Shown here in pieces: positions 18,691 to 29,065 of a stretch of 64,000 bases of DNA. The first letter of the stretch is position 1; every line of letters starts with the position of its first letter. The notes under the pieces are model-generated. The model made no database searches and had not been told where the DNA came from. It worked only from the letters and a program-made list of their open reading frames with translations. The stretch lies in NCBI GenBank assembly GCA_018825965.1, contig JAHKAA010000039.1, positions 1 to 64,000 of the forward strand, in the 5' to 3' direction. The position numbers and the translations under genes were made by a program. This DNA comes from Gammaproteobacteria bacterium (GTDB lineage: Bacteria; Pseudomonadota; Gammaproteobacteria; Enterobacterales; Alteromonadaceae).

Positions 18691-18719
18691 GGCCAGCTTA
18701 ATGCTGGCCTGATTTTTTT
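18691..18719 (+). terminator. Terminator of the M48 protease gene
   Basis: GGCCAGC-TTAAT-GCTGGCC followed by TGATTTTTTT, 14 bases after the stop codon. The T-run is also the start of the tandem repeat described next. Confidence 0.9.
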
Positions 18720-18867
18720 ACATTTTGCTGTCCTGCAAAATGCCTGTCCAGGTCATCGTCGCTGCGCTCCGATGTTAAAAATCGCTCCGGTCGATTTTTT
18801 ACATTTTGCTGTCCTGCAAAATGCCTGTCCAGGCCATCGTCGCTGCGCTCCGATGTGTTAAAAATCG
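18715..18867. repeat. Tandem repeat, two units of about 70 bases with an 81-base period
   Basis: Unit 1 (about 18715-18784) and unit 2 (about 18795-18867) are almost identical; the differences seen are GGTCATC against GGCCATC and an extra GT before the last block of unit 2. Each contains the hairpin CATTTTGC-N6-GCAAAATG, then CATCGTCGCTGCGCTCCGATG, then TTAAAAATCG. The linker between them forms AAAAATCG-CTCCGGT-CGATTTTT. Unit 2 runs into the 3' end of the antiporter gene and supplies its stop codon. It looks like a REP/intergenic-repeat element. Confidence 0.85.
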
Positions 18868-20165
18868 TTTTCTACCAGAATACGTGCTGTGGCAAAAGCT
18901 GCAAGGAACAGGCAGTAATAACTGTGTGTCACCACATCCCATGGCGATAAGCCAAAACTGGCCCCTAGCAACAGAGCCTGAGCTCCATAAGGCACTAAAC
19001 CTTGTGCTATACAGGCAAACACATCCAATAAGCTGGCACTGCGTTTAGCTGTGATTTGATGCTGTTGAGCAATATCTTTACTGACTTCACCCACCACGAC
19101 TATGGCCACTGTATTGTTGGCAATACAGAGGTTGCTGGTAAACGCCAAAGCGGCAATAGCTAACTGCTGAGCTTTATTACCTGCCAATTTCAGTTTTAAA
19201 GCCAAAGCTGTGACATGGCTGGATAAATACTGCAGGCCGCCTTGTTGCTTCACAAACTCACCTAAAGCCCCGACCATCATCGATAGCAGGAAAATCTCCT
19301 GCATAGAGCCAAAACCTTTGTAGATGTCTTTGCCCAGATTAGCCAGTTGATAATCTGCAAATACCACACCTTGCAATGCAGCCAGAACTATACCCAGCAA
19401 CAGCACAGCGAATACGTTCATACCTGCGACAGCCAGTATAAGGATAGCTGCATAAGGCAAAACACCAGTCCAGCTAAAGTCTTTCACTGCCACTTCCGTC
19501 TGGCTTTGCGCTAAAAACGCAAACAGAAGCAGGGCTACTGCAGCAGCAGGCAAAGCAATTTTCAGATTTTCTCTGAATTTATCTTTCATCTCTGCCCCCT
19601 GGGTTCGGGTGGAGGCAATAGTGGTATCAGAAATGATCGACAGGTTATCGCCAAAAATAGCGCCGCTTAGCAGTACGCCAGCCACTAGGGCAGGGTCCAG
19701 TTGAGCCTGAGTACTTAAACCTACAGCGATCGGAGCCAGGGCACCAATGGTACCCATAGATGTACCCATAGCAGTTGCAACCAGAGCTGAAATTATAAAT
19801 AACCCTGGCAATAAAAATTGCGCCGGAACCAAAGACAAACCTGCGTTGACCACTGCGTCAACACCACCAGTTGCCTGAGCCACAGTGGCAAAAGCACCTG
19901 CCAACAGGTAAATGATACACATGGTAATAATGTTGCTGTTGCCTGCCCCTCTGACTAATACCTCAATAGATTGTGTCAGCGGCGCTTTATACAGCCAAAT
20001 GGCTAACACCAAAGCCGGAATAATAGCAACAGGCCCTGGCAACTGATAAAAAGCATAATCAACCCCCTGAGATTGCAGATACAAACCTGTGCCTAAAAAC
20101 AGAGCGACAAAGAGCAACAAGGGCAGCAAGGACAAACGGGCTTGCTGTTTTTGCGATAACGTCAT
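18858..20165 (-). CDS. NhaC-family Na+/H+ antiporter
   Basis: Polytopic inner-membrane protein predicted to exchange Na+ (or a metabolite) for protons. The 435-residue protein has about eleven hydrophobic segments. NhaC family markers are the AMGTSMGTIGALAPIAVGL stretch, FGDNLSIISDTTIASTRTQG, and NLCIANNTVAIVVVGEVS near the end. ATG 20165 is chosen because GAGGAA lies 5 bases upstream; the frame stays open a further 23 codons to 20234. The last codons (LVENDF, stop) overlap the end of the tandem repeat at 18715-18867, so its C-terminus may have been set by that repeat. The family also contains malate/lactate and tyrosine-linked antiporters, so the exact substrate is open. Confidence 0.85.
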   Translation of the reverse strand: MTLSQKQQARLSLLPLLLFVALFLGTGLYLQSQGVDYAFYQLPGPVAIIPALVLAIWLYKAPLTQSIEVLVRGAGNSNIITMCIIYLLAGAFATVAQATGGVDAVVNAGLSLVPAQFLLPGLFIISALVATAMGTSMGTIGALAPIAVGLSTQAQLDPALVAGVLLSGAIFGDNLSIISDTTIASTRTQGAEMKDKFRENLKIALPAAAVALLLFAFLAQSQTEVAVKDFSWTGVLPYAAILILAVAGMNVFAVLLLGIVLAALQGVVFADYQLANLGKDIYKGFGSMQEIFLLSMMVGALGEFVKQQGGLQYLSSHVTALALKLKLAGNKAQQLAIAALAFTSNLCIANNTVAIVVVGEVSKDIAQQHQITAKRSASLLDVFACIAQGLVPYGAQALLLGASFGLSPWDVVTHSYYCLFLAAFATARILVENDF

Positions 20166-20394
20166 GATTTTTCCTCTAACCCTAAAAGGTTTTAAAATTT
20201 TTCGGAATATAGAGACGTCCAGAAGTCCTGTCAAATAGTAAAATTGACTAAGCTATAGTCTCATTCGCTTAAAACCAGCCTAACTGAATTCCTGTATTTT
20301 GCCTATGGCTGAAGAAAGCGCTCAGGGCGCTTGAACTTAAAGCGGTTCAGGCCCATATAAATAGCTGAATTTTGTTTTAAGCACCGGAGCTTTT
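20166..20394. other. Divergent promoter region between antiporter and YqhD-like gene
   Basis: No gene. GACTA-AGCTA-TAGTC (20246-20260) is a small inverted repeat overlapping a TTGACT. A convincing -35/-10 pair for either gene is not seen. Confidence 0.4.
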
Positions 20395-21549
20395 ATGTTT
20401 AATTTCTCGTACCAGAACCCAACCCGCATTGTGTTTGGTGATGGTCAAATCAGCCAGTTAGGTCAGTTGATCCCAGCTGGCAGCAAAGTGCTGCTGACCT
20501 ATGGTGGCGGTTCTATTAAACAAAATGGTGTCTATCAACAAGTGATGGATGCGTTAAAAAGCCATCAGGTTTTGGAGTTTTCCGGTATAGAGCCTAACCC
20601 AAGTTATGAAACTTTAAGTAAAGCTGTCGCTTTGGTCAAAGCAGAAAAGATTGATTTTATTCTGGCTGTAGGCGGCGGCTCAGTAGTGGATGGCAGCAAA
20701 TATATAGCAGCTGCTGCACTTCTTGAGCAGGACGGCTGGGCTATTTTAGAGAAAAAAGTCCGTATCACAGCAGCATTGCCTTTAGGTTGTGTATTGACCT
20801 TGCCAGCTACAGGCACTGAAAGTAATGCCAATGCTGTTATCACGCGACGGAGTACTCAGCAAAAGCTGGCGTTTTCGCACCCATCTGTTTATCCGCAATT
20901 CGCAATTCTTGATCCGAAAGTGACATACAGCTTGCCGGCTAAACAAATTTCTAATGGTGTAGTGGATGCTTTTGTCCATGTAATGGAGCAATACCTGACT
21001 TATCCGGTGAATGCCGCAGTTCAGGACAGATTTGCTGAATCTTTATTACAGGTGCTGATTGAAGAAGGGCCAAAAGCCTTAAATGAACCCGAAAATTATG
21101 ATGTCAGAGCCAATGTGATGTGGGCTGCCACTATGGCGCTGAATGGCCTGATTGGGGTGGGCGTGCCACAAGATTGGGCGACTCACGGCTTAGGTCATCA
21201 GCTAACGGCCTTGTATGCTTTAGACCATGCTCAAACACTTGCCATAGTATTGCCAGCTTTAATGCAGCAGCAACGTGCAACTAAGCGTGACAAGTTATTG
21301 CAGTATGCCAGCAGAGTCTGGGGTTTACAGCAGCAGGACCCGGAGCGCCAGATTGATGAAGCTATTAGTCATACCCGTGCCTTCTTTGAACAAATGGGGG
21401 TGCCAACCCGTTTAACTGCTTATGGCTTGCCTGCATCTTCAGTGGATGAGCTGATGGCGAAGGTAATGGCACAGGGCATGGCGAAGTTGGGTGAACATGG
21501 TGATATTGACTATAACGTCAGTCGCGCAATTTTTACTGCTGCAATCTGA
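20395..21549 (+). CDS. yqhD: Iron-containing alcohol dehydrogenase, YqhD-like (NADPH-dependent aldehyde reductase)
   Basis: Predicted to reduce toxic aldehydes to alcohols with NADPH. At 384 residues it is very close in length to E. coli YqhD (387) and shares its course: FNFSYQNPTRIVFGDGQI at the N-terminus, GGGSVVDGSKYIA for nucleotide binding, LPATGTESNANAV, and the metal ligands in DAFVHVMEQ (near 190-198), THGLGHQ and LDHAQTLA (near 263-280). It appears monocistronic. The AraC-type regulator YqhC that neighbours it in E. coli is absent here. Confidence 0.92.
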   Translation: MFNFSYQNPTRIVFGDGQISQLGQLIPAGSKVLLTYGGGSIKQNGVYQQVMDALKSHQVLEFSGIEPNPSYETLSKAVALVKAEKIDFILAVGGGSVVDGSKYIAAAALLEQDGWAILEKKVRITAALPLGCVLTLPATGTESNANAVITRRSTQQKLAFSHPSVYPQFAILDPKVTYSLPAKQISNGVVDAFVHVMEQYLTYPVNAAVQDRFAESLLQVLIEEGPKALNEPENYDVRANVMWAATMALNGLIGVGVPQDWATHGLGHQLTALYALDHAQTLAIVLPALMQQQRATKRDKLLQYASRVWGLQQQDPERQIDEAISHTRAFFEQMGVPTRLTAYGLPASSVDELMAKVMAQGMAKLGEHGDIDYNVSRAIFTAAI

Positions 21550-21635
21550 TCTATAGCGAGGCAATTAGGGTTGCATATCCATCCGGACTGCCGTTTAATA
21601 GCGGCCGTATTACAATAGCCACACAGGAACAACAG

Positions 21636-22445
21636 ATGAGTACAGTAGGTATTTTAGGTGCTAACGGTCGTATGGGCAGAGCTTTAGTCAACGTAGCTAA
21701 AGAACATCAACTGCCCATCACTGCTGCTACTGTGCGTGCAGGTTCTGCGTTAACAGGTATGGATGCAGGTGAACTGGCAGGATGTGGCAAACTGGATCTG
21801 GCTTTTACACAAACTTCTTTGGCTGCTTTAGCTTTGGCTGATATCTGGATTGATTTCACCATGCCAGAGGCTATGCTTGTGCATCTGGAACTGGCGGTGC
21901 AGGCAAAAAAAGCCCTGGTGATTGGTGTAACTGGTTTAACTGACCAGCAATATGCCGCAGTGCAGCAGGCATCCAAACATATTCCTATCGTCTGGGCGCC
22001 TAATATGAGTGTTGGCGTGAATTTACTACTGCATCTGGTAGAAACCGCAGCTAAGGTGATGGGCCAGACCGCTGACATTGAAATTATTGAAGCGCACCAC
22101 AGATTCAAAAAAGATTCACCTTCAGGCACAGCTATGGCGATAGGCCATCAGATTGCCAAAGCTTTGGATCGTAACCTGGCCGATGTGGCTGTTTATGGCC
22201 GTGAAGGTATTACTGGCGAGCGTGATCAAAAGACCATTGGTTTTGCGACTGTGCGGGGCGGTGACATTATTGGTGACCATACAGCACTATTTGCTGATTT
22301 GGGAGAACGACTGGAGATTACCCATAAAGCCTCCAGCCGCAGTACTTTTGCTCAGGGCGCATGGCGTGCAGCGCTTTGGTTGCAAAATAAACAGCCTGGA
22401 CTTTATTCTATGCAACAAGTGCTGGGTTTGGCCGACTTAGCTTAA
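21636..22445 (+). CDS. dapB: 4-hydroxy-tetrahydrodipicolinate reductase
   Basis: Second specific step of lysine and diaminopimelate synthesis, reducing HTPA with NAD(P)H. The 269-residue protein has the Rossmann motif GANGRMGRAL (8-17), the conserved WAPNMSVGVNLL and the active-site segment EAHHRFKKDSPSGTA (about 152-166) with catalytic His and Lys. ACAGGAAC precedes the start. It lies just upstream of carAB, an arrangement also known from enterobacteria. Confidence 0.98.
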   Translation: MSTVGILGANGRMGRALVNVAKEHQLPITAATVRAGSALTGMDAGELAGCGKLDLAFTQTSLAALALADIWIDFTMPEAMLVHLELAVQAKKALVIGVTGLTDQQYAAVQQASKHIPIVWAPNMSVGVNLLLHLVETAAKVMGQTADIEIIEAHHRFKKDSPSGTAMAIGHQIAKALDRNLADVAVYGREGITGERDQKTIGFATVRGGDIIGDHTALFADLGERLEITHKASSRSTFAQGAWRAALWLQNKQPGLYSMQQVLGLADLA

Positions 22446-22511
22446 CTTTTTGAGCGATATGTTATTAAAATGCGATCAAAGCGTCATTTTCATAAAATAT
22501 CAAAAAAGAGT

Positions 22512-22562
22512 TAGACCAAATAGCTTAAATCGCCTAGAATAGTCAGGTTTGCCTAAGCAAAC
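22512..22562 (+). promoter_or_regulatory. Candidate carAB promoter with downstream hairpin
   Basis: TAGACC (-35, 22512-22517), 17 bases, TAGAAT (-10, 22535-22540). The start of the transcript would fall at the perfect palindrome GTTTGC-CTAA-GCAAAC (22547-22562). In E. coli carAB is controlled by pyrimidines and arginine; no clear ARG box was recognised here. Confidence 0.45.
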
Positions 22563-22641
22563 TTGGATACAAAAATTCTGGGTCAAAACGGGTGGTGAAC
22601 AACAATGTTTTTCCCCCGTTTTCTGCTGTTTGGAGGTTATT

Positions 22642-23772
22642 TTGACTAAGTCCGCCCTGCTCGTACTGGAAGACGGCACCGTATTTCGCGGTACAGCCAT
22701 TGGCGCTGAAGGTATTTCTGTTGGAGAGGTGGTATTCAATACCTCGATGACCGGGTATCAGGAAATCCTCACGGATCCTTCCTATGCTGAACAAATCGTC
22801 ACTCTGACATATCCTCATATTGGAAATACCGGCACAAACGATGAAGATGAGGAATCTGATCAAATCTGGGCCAAGGGCCTGATTATCCGTGACCTTCCAT
22901 TGTTAGCCAGTAATTTCCGTAATCAAGCCTCTCTTAGTCACTATCTTAGTTCCCGTAATATTTTAGGCATTGCCGATATCGATACCCGTAAGCTGACCCG
23001 TATTTTGCGTGAAAAAGGCGCACAAAACGGCTGCTTAATGGCGGGAGACAACTTAGATGAAAGTAAAGCCTTAGAACTGGCACGTGCTTTCCCTGGTTTA
23101 TCCGGTATGGACTTAGCCAAAGAAGTTTCAGTGAAAGAGCCGTATCAGTGGACAGAGGGTAGCTGGACTTTAGGTCAGGGTTTTGCCAAACCAGATAATT
23201 CAGCCTTTCATGTAGTTGCCTACGATTTTGGTGTGAAACGTAATATTTTACGTATGTTGGCTGACCGCGGTTGTCGTTTAACTGTAGTTCCGGCACAAAC
23301 TCCTGCTGAACACGTATTAGCACTGAACCCTGACGGTATTTTCTTATCCAATGGTCCTGGTGATCCGGCTCCTTGTGATTACGCTATTAAAGCCATCGAA
23401 ACTTTCTTGACCACTGATATTCCTGTGTTTGGTATTTGTTTAGGCCACCAGTTACTGGCTTTAGCCAGCGGTGCTAAGACGATCAAAATGACAGTGGGTC
23501 ACCATGGTGGTAACCATCCGGTGAAAAATTTGGATACAAACAAGGTGCTCATCACAGCACAGAACCACGGTTTTGCTGTGGAAGAAGCCACGCTACCTGC
23601 CAATTTACGTGCGACTCACAAGTCGTTGTTTGATGGTACTTTGCAGGGCATTCACCGCACCGACAAACCAGCCTTCAGCTTCCAGGGCCACCCTGAAGCC
23701 AGCCCTGGTCCACACGAAGCCAGTGAATTGTTTGACCACTTTATCGAATTGATGCAACAGCGTCAGGCTTAA
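22642..23772 (+). CDS. carA: Carbamoyl-phosphate synthase small (glutaminase) subunit
   Basis: Releases ammonia from glutamine for carbamoyl phosphate synthesis (arginine and pyrimidines). With the TTG start at 22642 the protein has 376 residues and begins [12 protein letters not shown], aligning with E. coli CarA; GGAGG at 22632-22636 gives ideal spacing. The in-frame TTG at 22549 is rejected because it adds 31 residues without homology. The class I amidotransferase core is complete: [20 protein letters not shown] (Cys near 267) and GHPEASPGP. The gap to carB is 27 bases. Confidence 0.97.
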   Translation: MTKSALLVLEDGTVFRGTAIGAEGISVGEVVFNTSMTGYQEILTDPSYAEQIVTLTYPHIGNTGTNDEDEESDQIWAKGLIIRDLPLLASNFRNQASLSHYLSSRNILGIADIDTRKLTRILREKGAQNGCLMAGDNLDESKALELARAFPGLSGMDLAKEVSVKEPYQWTEGSWTLGQGFAKPDNSAFHVVAYDFGVKRNILRMLADRGCRLTVVPAQTPAEHVLALNPDGIFLSNGPGDPAPCDYAIKAIETFLTTDIPVFGICLGHQLLALASGAKTIKMTVGHHGGNHPVKNLDTNKVLITAQNHGFAVEEATLPANLRATHKSLFDGTLQGIHRTDKPAFSFQGHPEASPGPHEASELFDHFIELMQQRQA

Positions 23773-23799
23773 TTGAGATAAGAGAGACAGAGAATAGCT

Positions 23800-26700
23800 A
23801 TGCCAAAACGTACCGATCTTAAAAGTATTCTTATCCTCGGCGCCGGTCCTATTGTGATTGGTCAGGCTTGTGAGTTCGATTATTCAGGTGCTCAAGCCTG
23901 TAAAGCATTAAAGGAAGAGGGTTACCGTGTCATTCTGGTGAACTCTAACCCTGCCACTATCATGACAGACCCGGAAATGGCCGATGCGACCTACATCGAA
24001 CCTATCCATTGGCAAGTGGTTGAAAAAATTATTGAAAAAGAACGTCCATGTGCGGTGTTACCAACCATGGGCGGTCAGACGGCCTTAAACTGTGCGCTGG
24101 ATTTAGAGCGTCATGGTGTGTTGGCAAAATACAATGTCGAAATGATTGGCGCTACAGCCGATGCCATCGACAAAGCGGAAGACCGTGGCCGTTTTGATAA
24201 AGCCATGCGCTCTATCGGCCTGTCTTGCCCACGCGCAGGCTTTGCCCACTCTATGGAAGAAGCGTACGGCGTGTTGGAAACTATTGGTTTCCCTTGCATC
24301 ATTCGTCCATCTTTTACTATGGGTGGTTCAGGTGGTGGTATTGCTTACAACCGCGAAGAATTTGAAGAAATCTGTACCCGTGGTCTGGATTTATCTCCAA
24401 CCAAAGAGTTGCTGATTGATGAATCTTTGATTGGCTGGAAAGAATACGAGATGGAAGTGGTGCGTGATAAAAACGACAACTGCATCATCGTCTGTTCTAT
24501 CGAAAACTTCGACCCTATGGGTGTGCATACAGGAGATTCTATCACTGTAGCTCCAGCTCAAACCTTAACGGATAAAGAATACCAAATCATGCGTAACGCC
24601 TCTTTGGCTGTACTGCGTGAAATTGGGGTCGAAACCGGTGGTTCAAACGTCCAGTTTGGTATCAATCCTGAAGATGGTCGTATGGTCATCATCGAGATGA
24701 ACCCACGGGTATCACGCTCTTCAGCTTTAGCCTCTAAAGCAACGGGTTTCCCTATCGCTAAGGTAGCAGCCAAGCTGGCTTGTGGTTATACGCTGGACGA
24801 ATTGGCAAACGATATCACAGGCGGTAAAACACCAGCTTCGTTTGAGCCAAGCATCGACTACGTTGTGACTAAAGTGCCACGTTTTAACTTCGAAAAATTT
24901 GCTGGTGCCAATGATCGTTTAACCACACAGATGAAGTCTGTGGGCGAAGTGATGGCCATAGGCCGTAACCAACAAGAATCGCTGCAAAAGGCCTTACGTG
25001 GTCTGGAAATTGGTGTCTGTGGTTTAGACCCAATCCTTGATATCCATGCCCCTGAAGCCAAAGAAAAAATCATCCGTGAACTGCGTGAACCTGGTTCGCA
25101 CCGCATTTGGTACATAGCGGACGCCTTCCGTATGGGCATGAGCATGGATGAAATCTATGCACTGACCAAAATTGATCACTGGTTCCTGGTTCAGATTGAA
25201 GATTTACTGAAAGAAGAAGCTGCAGTGCAAGCTGCGGGTTTTGCCGGTTTAGATGAAAAACGCTTAAAAGTATTAAAACGTAAAGGTTTTGCCGACCAGC
25301 GTCTGGCTGACTTATTAGGTGTAGCGGAAAGCGAAGTGCGTAAAAAGCGTCACAGCTTTGGTTTGCACCCTGTGTACAAACGTGTAGATACCTGTGCTGC
25401 TGAATTTTCATCAAATACAGCTTACATGTACAGCACCTACGATGAAGAATGTGAAGCTGCACCTACTAATCGCGACAAAATCATGATTATTGGTGGTGGT
25501 CCAAACCGCATAGGTCAGGGCATAGAATTTGACTACTGTTGTGTGCATGCGGCTTTGGCTTTGCGTGAAGACGGTTATGAGACCATTATGGTCAACTGTA
25601 ATCCTGAAACCGTATCAACAGATTACGACACTTCAGATCGCCTGTACTTCGAATCTATTACTTTGGAAGACGTACTGGAAATCGTGCTTAAAGAACAACC
25701 AAAAGGCGTTATTGTTCAGTACGGCGGCCAGACCCCATTAAAATTAGCCCGCGCATTAGAAGCGAACGGAGTGCCAATTATTGGAACCTCACCAGATGCG
25801 ATTGACCGCGCTGAAGACCGTGAGCGTTTCCAGCATGCGGTAGAGCGTTTAGGTTTAAAGCAACCACAAAACGCTACTGTTACCAGTCTGGAAGAAGCCA
25901 TCGCCAAAGCTCCTGGCATTGGATACCCCATGGTGGTACGCCCATCTTATGTTTTAGGTGGCCGCGCTATGGAAATCGTTTATGACGATATCGACTTACG
26001 TCGTTATATGACCGAAGCGGTCAGCGTGTCGAACGATTCTCCGGTATTGCTGGACCGTTTCCTTGATGACGCTATTGAAGTCGATATAGACGCCATTTGT
26101 GACGGCAAAGAAGTCATCATCGGCGGTATCATGGAACACATTGAGCAAGCTGGTGTACACTCAGGCGACTCAGCCTGTTCTTTACCTCCACACAGCTTAT
26201 CTGTGGATGTTCAGGACAGAATGCGTGAGCAGGTGAAAAAGCTGGCGCTGGAGCTGGGTGTTGTAGGCTTAATGAACACTCAGTTTGCTGTCAAAGATAA
26301 CGAAATTTATCTGATTGAAGTAAATCCTCGCGCTGCCCGTACTGTGCCTTTTGTTTCAAAAGCTACAGGTATGGCAGTGGCCAAAGTCGGTGCCCGCTGT
26401 ATGGCAGGCCAGTCTTTAGCATCCCAGGGTATTACCAAAGAAATCATTCCACCTTATTTCTCTGTGAAAGAAGTGGTGATCCCCTTTAACAAATTCCCTG
26501 GTGTAGATCCAATACTCGGCCCTGAAATGCGCTCAACAGGTGAAGTGATGGGCGTGGGTGATACCTTCGCTGAAGCTTTTGCCAAAGCAGAGTTAGGTGC
26601 AGGTACAGTGATCCCAACTGGCGGTCGTGCTTTACTTTCAGTGCGTGACAGCGATAAAGTGCGCGTTGTTGAATTAGCCAGAACTATGGTTGAGCTGGGT

Positions 26701-27021
26701 TTCGAGCTGGATGCAACAGGTGGTACAGCCAAAGCTTTAACTGCAGCGGGCATTGAATGCCGTACTGTCAGTAAAGTATTTGAAGGTCGTCCGCATATTC
26801 TGGATCGGATCAAAAACGGCGAATACAGCTATATTGTCAACACCACTGAAGGTCGTCAGGCCATTGAAGACTCTAAAGTGTTACGACGTGGCGCGCTGCA
26901 ACATAAAGCCAACTACACCACAACTTTAAACGCAGCTTTTGCAACCTGTAAAGCCAACGCAGCCAATGCCTTTGCTACAGTTGCATCAGTGCAGGAACTA
27001 CATAAGAGAGTATACGGATGA
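23800..27021 (+). CDS. carB: Carbamoyl-phosphate synthase large subunit
   Basis: Makes carbamoyl phosphate from bicarbonate, ammonia and two ATP. The 1073-residue protein is full length and shows its internal duplication: an ATP-grasp half starting with [20 protein letters not shown] and a second starting with [20 protein letters not shown] near 560. The C-terminal MGS-like allosteric domain (from about 935) is present. It overlaps greA by four bases (ATGA), so greA belongs to the same transcript. Confidence 0.99.
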   Translation: MPKRTDLKSILILGAGPIVIGQACEFDYSGAQACKALKEEGYRVILVNSNPATIMTDPEMADATYIEPIHWQVVEKIIEKERPCAVLPTMGGQTALNCALDLERHGVLAKYNVEMIGATADAIDKAEDRGRFDKAMRSIGLSCPRAGFAHSMEEAYGVLETIGFPCIIRPSFTMGGSGGGIAYNREEFEEICTRGLDLSPTKELLIDESLIGWKEYEMEVVRDKNDNCIIVCSIENFDPMGVHTGDSITVAPAQTLTDKEYQIMRNASLAVLREIGVETGGSNVQFGINPEDGRMVIIEMNPRVSRSSALASKATGFPIAKVAAKLACGYTLDELANDITGGKTPASFEPSIDYVVTKVPRFNFEKFAGANDRLTTQMKSVGEVMAIGRNQQESLQKALRGLEIGVCGLDPILDIHAPEAKEKIIRELREPGSHRIWYIADAFRMGMSMDEIYALTKIDHWFLVQIEDLLKEEAAVQAAGFAGLDEKRLKVLKRKGFADQRLADLLGVAESEVRKKRHSFGLHPVYKRVDTCAAEFSSNTAYMYSTYDEECEAAPTNRDKIMIIGGGPNRIGQGIEFDYCCVHAALALREDGYETIMVNCNPETVSTDYDTSDRLYFESITLEDVLEIVLKEQPKGVIVQYGGQTPLKLARALEANGVPIIGTSPDAIDRAEDRERFQHAVERLGLKQPQNATVTSLEEAIAKAPGIGYPMVVRPSYVLGGRAMEIVYDDIDLRRYMTEAVSVSNDSPVLLDRFLDDAIEVDIDAICDGKEVIIGGIMEHIEQAGVHSGDSACSLPPHSLSVDVQDRMREQVKKLALELGVVGLMNTQFAVKDNEIYLIEVNPRAARTVPFVSKATGMAVAKVGARCMAGQSLASQGITKEIIPPYFSVKEVVIPFNKFPGVDPILGPEMRSTGEVMGVGDTFAEAFAKAELGAGTVIPTGGRALLSVRDSDKVRVVELARTMVELGFELDATGGTAKALTAAGIECRTVSKVFEGRPHILDRIKNGEYSYIVNTTEGRQAIEDSKVLRRGALQHKANYTTTLNAAFATCKANAANAFATVASVQELHKRVYG

Positions 27022-27494
27022 GTCAGATCCCTATGACGGTTCAGGGTGCTCAACGCTTGCGGGATGAACTGCAAGAGCTGAAAACTGTGAAACGTCCGGC
27101 TATCGTTTTAGCTATTGCTGAAGCGCGTGCTCATGGTGATTTAAAAGAGAATGCGGAATACCACGCAGCCCGCGAACAGCAGGGCTTTTGTGAAGGCCGT
27201 ATTCAGGATATTGAAGCTAAGTTATCTAACGCACAGATCATCGATATCACAAAGCTGCCTAATAACGGCAAAGTGATTTTTGGTTCAACTGTGACTATCC
27301 TGAACCTGGATACGGAAGAGGAAGTCACCTACCGTATTGTCGGTGATGATGAGGCTGATATTAAAAACTTCAGGATTTCGGTGAATTCACCTATAGCCCG
27401 GGGTTTAATTGGTAAAGCAGAAGAAGACGTTGTGACGATCAATACGCCAGCTGGTATGGTGGAGTTTGAGATCACGCAGGTGCAGTATTTATAA
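27018..27494 (+). CDS. greA: Transcription elongation factor GreA
   Basis: Rescues backtracked RNA polymerase by stimulating transcript cleavage. At 158 residues it matches the family: an N-terminal coiled coil with acidic tip ([20 protein letters not shown]) and a C-terminal FKBP-like domain ([15 protein letters not shown]). It starts inside the carB stop codon, an arrangement found in many gammaproteobacteria. Confidence 0.98.
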   Translation: MSQIPMTVQGAQRLRDELQELKTVKRPAIVLAIAEARAHGDLKENAEYHAAREQQGFCEGRIQDIEAKLSNAQIIDITKLPNNGKVIFGSTVTILNLDTEEEVTYRIVGDDEADIKNFRISVNSPIARGLIGKAEEDVVTINTPAGMVEFEITQVQYL

Positions 27495-27508
27495 GCTGGA
27501 TCAGCATT

Positions 27509-27536
27509 AAAAAGGCGGCTTAGGCCGCCTTTTTAC
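27509..27536 (+). terminator. Terminator of carA-carB-greA
   Basis: An 11-bp stem AAAAAGGCGGC (27509-27519) with its complement 27524-27534, TTAG loop, ending in TTTTT. Confidence 0.93.
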
Positions 27537-27575
27537 TCTAAATCATTCAGCGCACACAGCTAGCAGAGCACAGAT

Positions 27576-27986
27576 ATGCAAAGAGGTCAGGCAAAAGCTT
27601 ATCAACTTCAACTGATGGACCAAGTACTTTGGGTTCAGGTTTTTGGTGTGTCTAGCTTACTGGGTACTGAAGAGTACATCAGGGATTTCCGCGCTTTGGT
27701 GGCTCCAATCGTAGCGAAACCTTGGGCTGTGGTATTGGATGTAAGACTGTGGAAAGCCAGTCCGGCTCAATCGCTTGAGTTGATGAAACAAAATTCGGTC
27801 TGGGCTTTTATGCATAATTTGCATCACGTCGAACTGCTGTTACCTGCGGATGAAATGCTCACCTGGCAATATTTAAAAGCGACTGAAGTGGAAAAACCAG
27901 TGTATCTGACACGGCATATTGCGGAAAACGAAGAGTCGGCCCGCTTGTCGTTGCAGGCCGCAGGTTACTTAAAAGGCGTTGATTAG
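27576..27986 (+). CDS. Small conserved hypothetical protein, STAS/SpoIIAA-like in appearance
   Basis: Not firmly recognised. The 136-residue protein is soluble and has alternating strands and helices. PWAVVLDVRLWKASPAQSLE followed by an amphipathic helix resembles the small SpoIIAA/STAS-like proteins common in gammaproteobacteria. No catalytic motif, signal peptide or membrane segment is visible. It stands alone after the greA terminator, and its stop codon overlaps the stop of the convergent yhbY by a few bases, so the two mRNAs are complementary at their ends. Confidence 0.7.
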   Translation: MQRGQAKAYQLQLMDQVLWVQVFGVSSLLGTEEYIRDFRALVAPIVAKPWAVVLDVRLWKASPAQSLELMKQNSVWAFMHNLHHVELLLPADEMLTWQYLKATEVEKPVYLTRHIAENEESARLSLQAAGYLKGVD

Positions 27987-28279
27987 CCTTTTGGAATATG
28001 TAACTTTTTCTCTTTGGCGGCGCGGTAGATCACCAGAATATGGCCAATCACCTGCACTTTTTGTGCTTTGGCTTCACGCACTATGGCATCCATGATGGCA
28101 ACTTTTTCTTCGCGATCAATGCTTGGAACTTTTACTTTGATCAATTCATGGTGCTCTAACGCCAAATCGATTTCGGCCATCACACCTTCAGTTAATCCGT
28201 TTCCACCCAGTAAAATGGTAGGTTTTAATTCATGTGCTTTGGCTTTTAAAAACTGTTTTTGTTTATTACTAAGGTTCAT
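27983..28279 (-). CDS. yhbY: Ribosome assembly RNA-binding protein YhbY (CRM domain)
   Basis: A small RNA-binding protein associated with 50S subunit maturation. With the ATG at 28279 it has 98 residues, almost exactly the E. coli length (97). It begins MNLSNKQKQFLKAKAHELKP and contains the CRM GxxG loop in ILLGGNGLTEGV. The frame stays open upstream to 28318, but those residues do not fit the family. It is divergent from rlmE, as in E. coli. Confidence 0.95.
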   Translation of the reverse strand: MNLSNKQKQFLKAKAHELKPTILLGGNGLTEGVMAEIDLALEHHELIKVKVPSIDREEKVAIMDAIVREAKAQKVQVIGHILVIYRAAKEKKLHIPKG

Positions 28280-28363
28280 ATGTGTAGATTTTCCGTGTTG
28301 GAAAGCTTGAAATTGCACTATTGTACCGCCATCTTGCTATGAAGACTATTTAAGAGTACTCAG

Positions 28364-28993
28364 ATGACAAAGAAAAAACGTTCCGCCAGCTCTTCGCGCT
28401 GGTTACAGGAACACGTAAGTGACCCTTTTGTGCAAAAAGCACAAAAATTAGGGCTGCGATCCCGCGCCGCTTTTAAGCTGGATGAAATTCAGGACAAAGA
28501 TAAACTGATCAAAAACGGCATGACGGTCGTAGATCTGGGGTCAGCACCTGGCAGTTGGTCGGCTCGTGCAGCTGAACTGGTAGGTCAGGCTGGTTGTGTA
28601 GTGGCTTGTGATATTTTACCAATGGACCCTTTGGCTGGTGTTGCCTTTTTGCAAGGGGACTTTCGTGAAGAGGCTGTGTTAAATGCGTTGTTAGAGCGTA
28701 TTGGTGGCCGCAATGTGGATGTTGTCTTGTCCGATATGGCTCCGAATATGAGTGGTAACAGCACAGTGGATCAGTCCAGAAGTATGTATCTGGTTGAACT
28801 GGCGCTGGAAATGTGTAACAACGTATTGAAGAAAAATGGCAGTTTTGTGGTCAAAGTATTTCATGGAGAAGGCTTCGAGCCCTTTGTACAGCAGGTTCGC
28901 AGTGTCTTCACTACGGTACGAATTCGTAAACCTGATTCGTCCCGGGCACGTTCCAGTGAGACATATATCGTAGCGACAGGCTTTAAAGTCTAG
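28364..28993 (+). CDS. rlmE: 23S rRNA 2'-O-methyltransferase RlmE (FtsJ/RrmJ)
   Basis: Methylates the ribose of U2552 in the A-loop of 23S rRNA and is heat-inducible in E. coli. The 209-residue protein has the SAM-binding motif [15 protein letters not shown] (about 55-69), the catalytic Asp in [10 protein letters not shown], and the lysine in [12 protein letters not shown], consistent with the K-D-K-E tetrad. The start is set by [17 protein letters not shown]. It leads the rlmE-ftsH-folP-glmM series. Confidence 0.98.
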   Translation: MTKKKRSASSSRWLQEHVSDPFVQKAQKLGLRSRAAFKLDEIQDKDKLIKNGMTVVDLGSAPGSWSARAAELVGQAGCVVACDILPMDPLAGVAFLQGDFREEAVLNALLERIGGRNVDVVLSDMAPNMSGNSTVDQSRSMYLVELALEMCNNVLKKNGSFVVKVFHGEGFEPFVQQVRSVFTTVRIRKPDSSRARSSETYIVATGFKV

Positions 28994-29065
28994 TAAAGTA
29001 GCGATAGTTTCATTTTAATGTAACTGTTTTTTCGTAACTGTTTTCGTAACTGAGAGGTTCTCACC

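Noticed and set aside
22446..22641. Riboswitch or N-terminal extension of carA
   Set aside because: The open frame from 22549 lacks homology and the TTG at 22642 with GGAGG fits CarA; no known riboswitch core was recognised.
25070..25462. Minus-strand open frame inside carB
   Set aside because: Shadow of a conserved coding region; no independent evidence.
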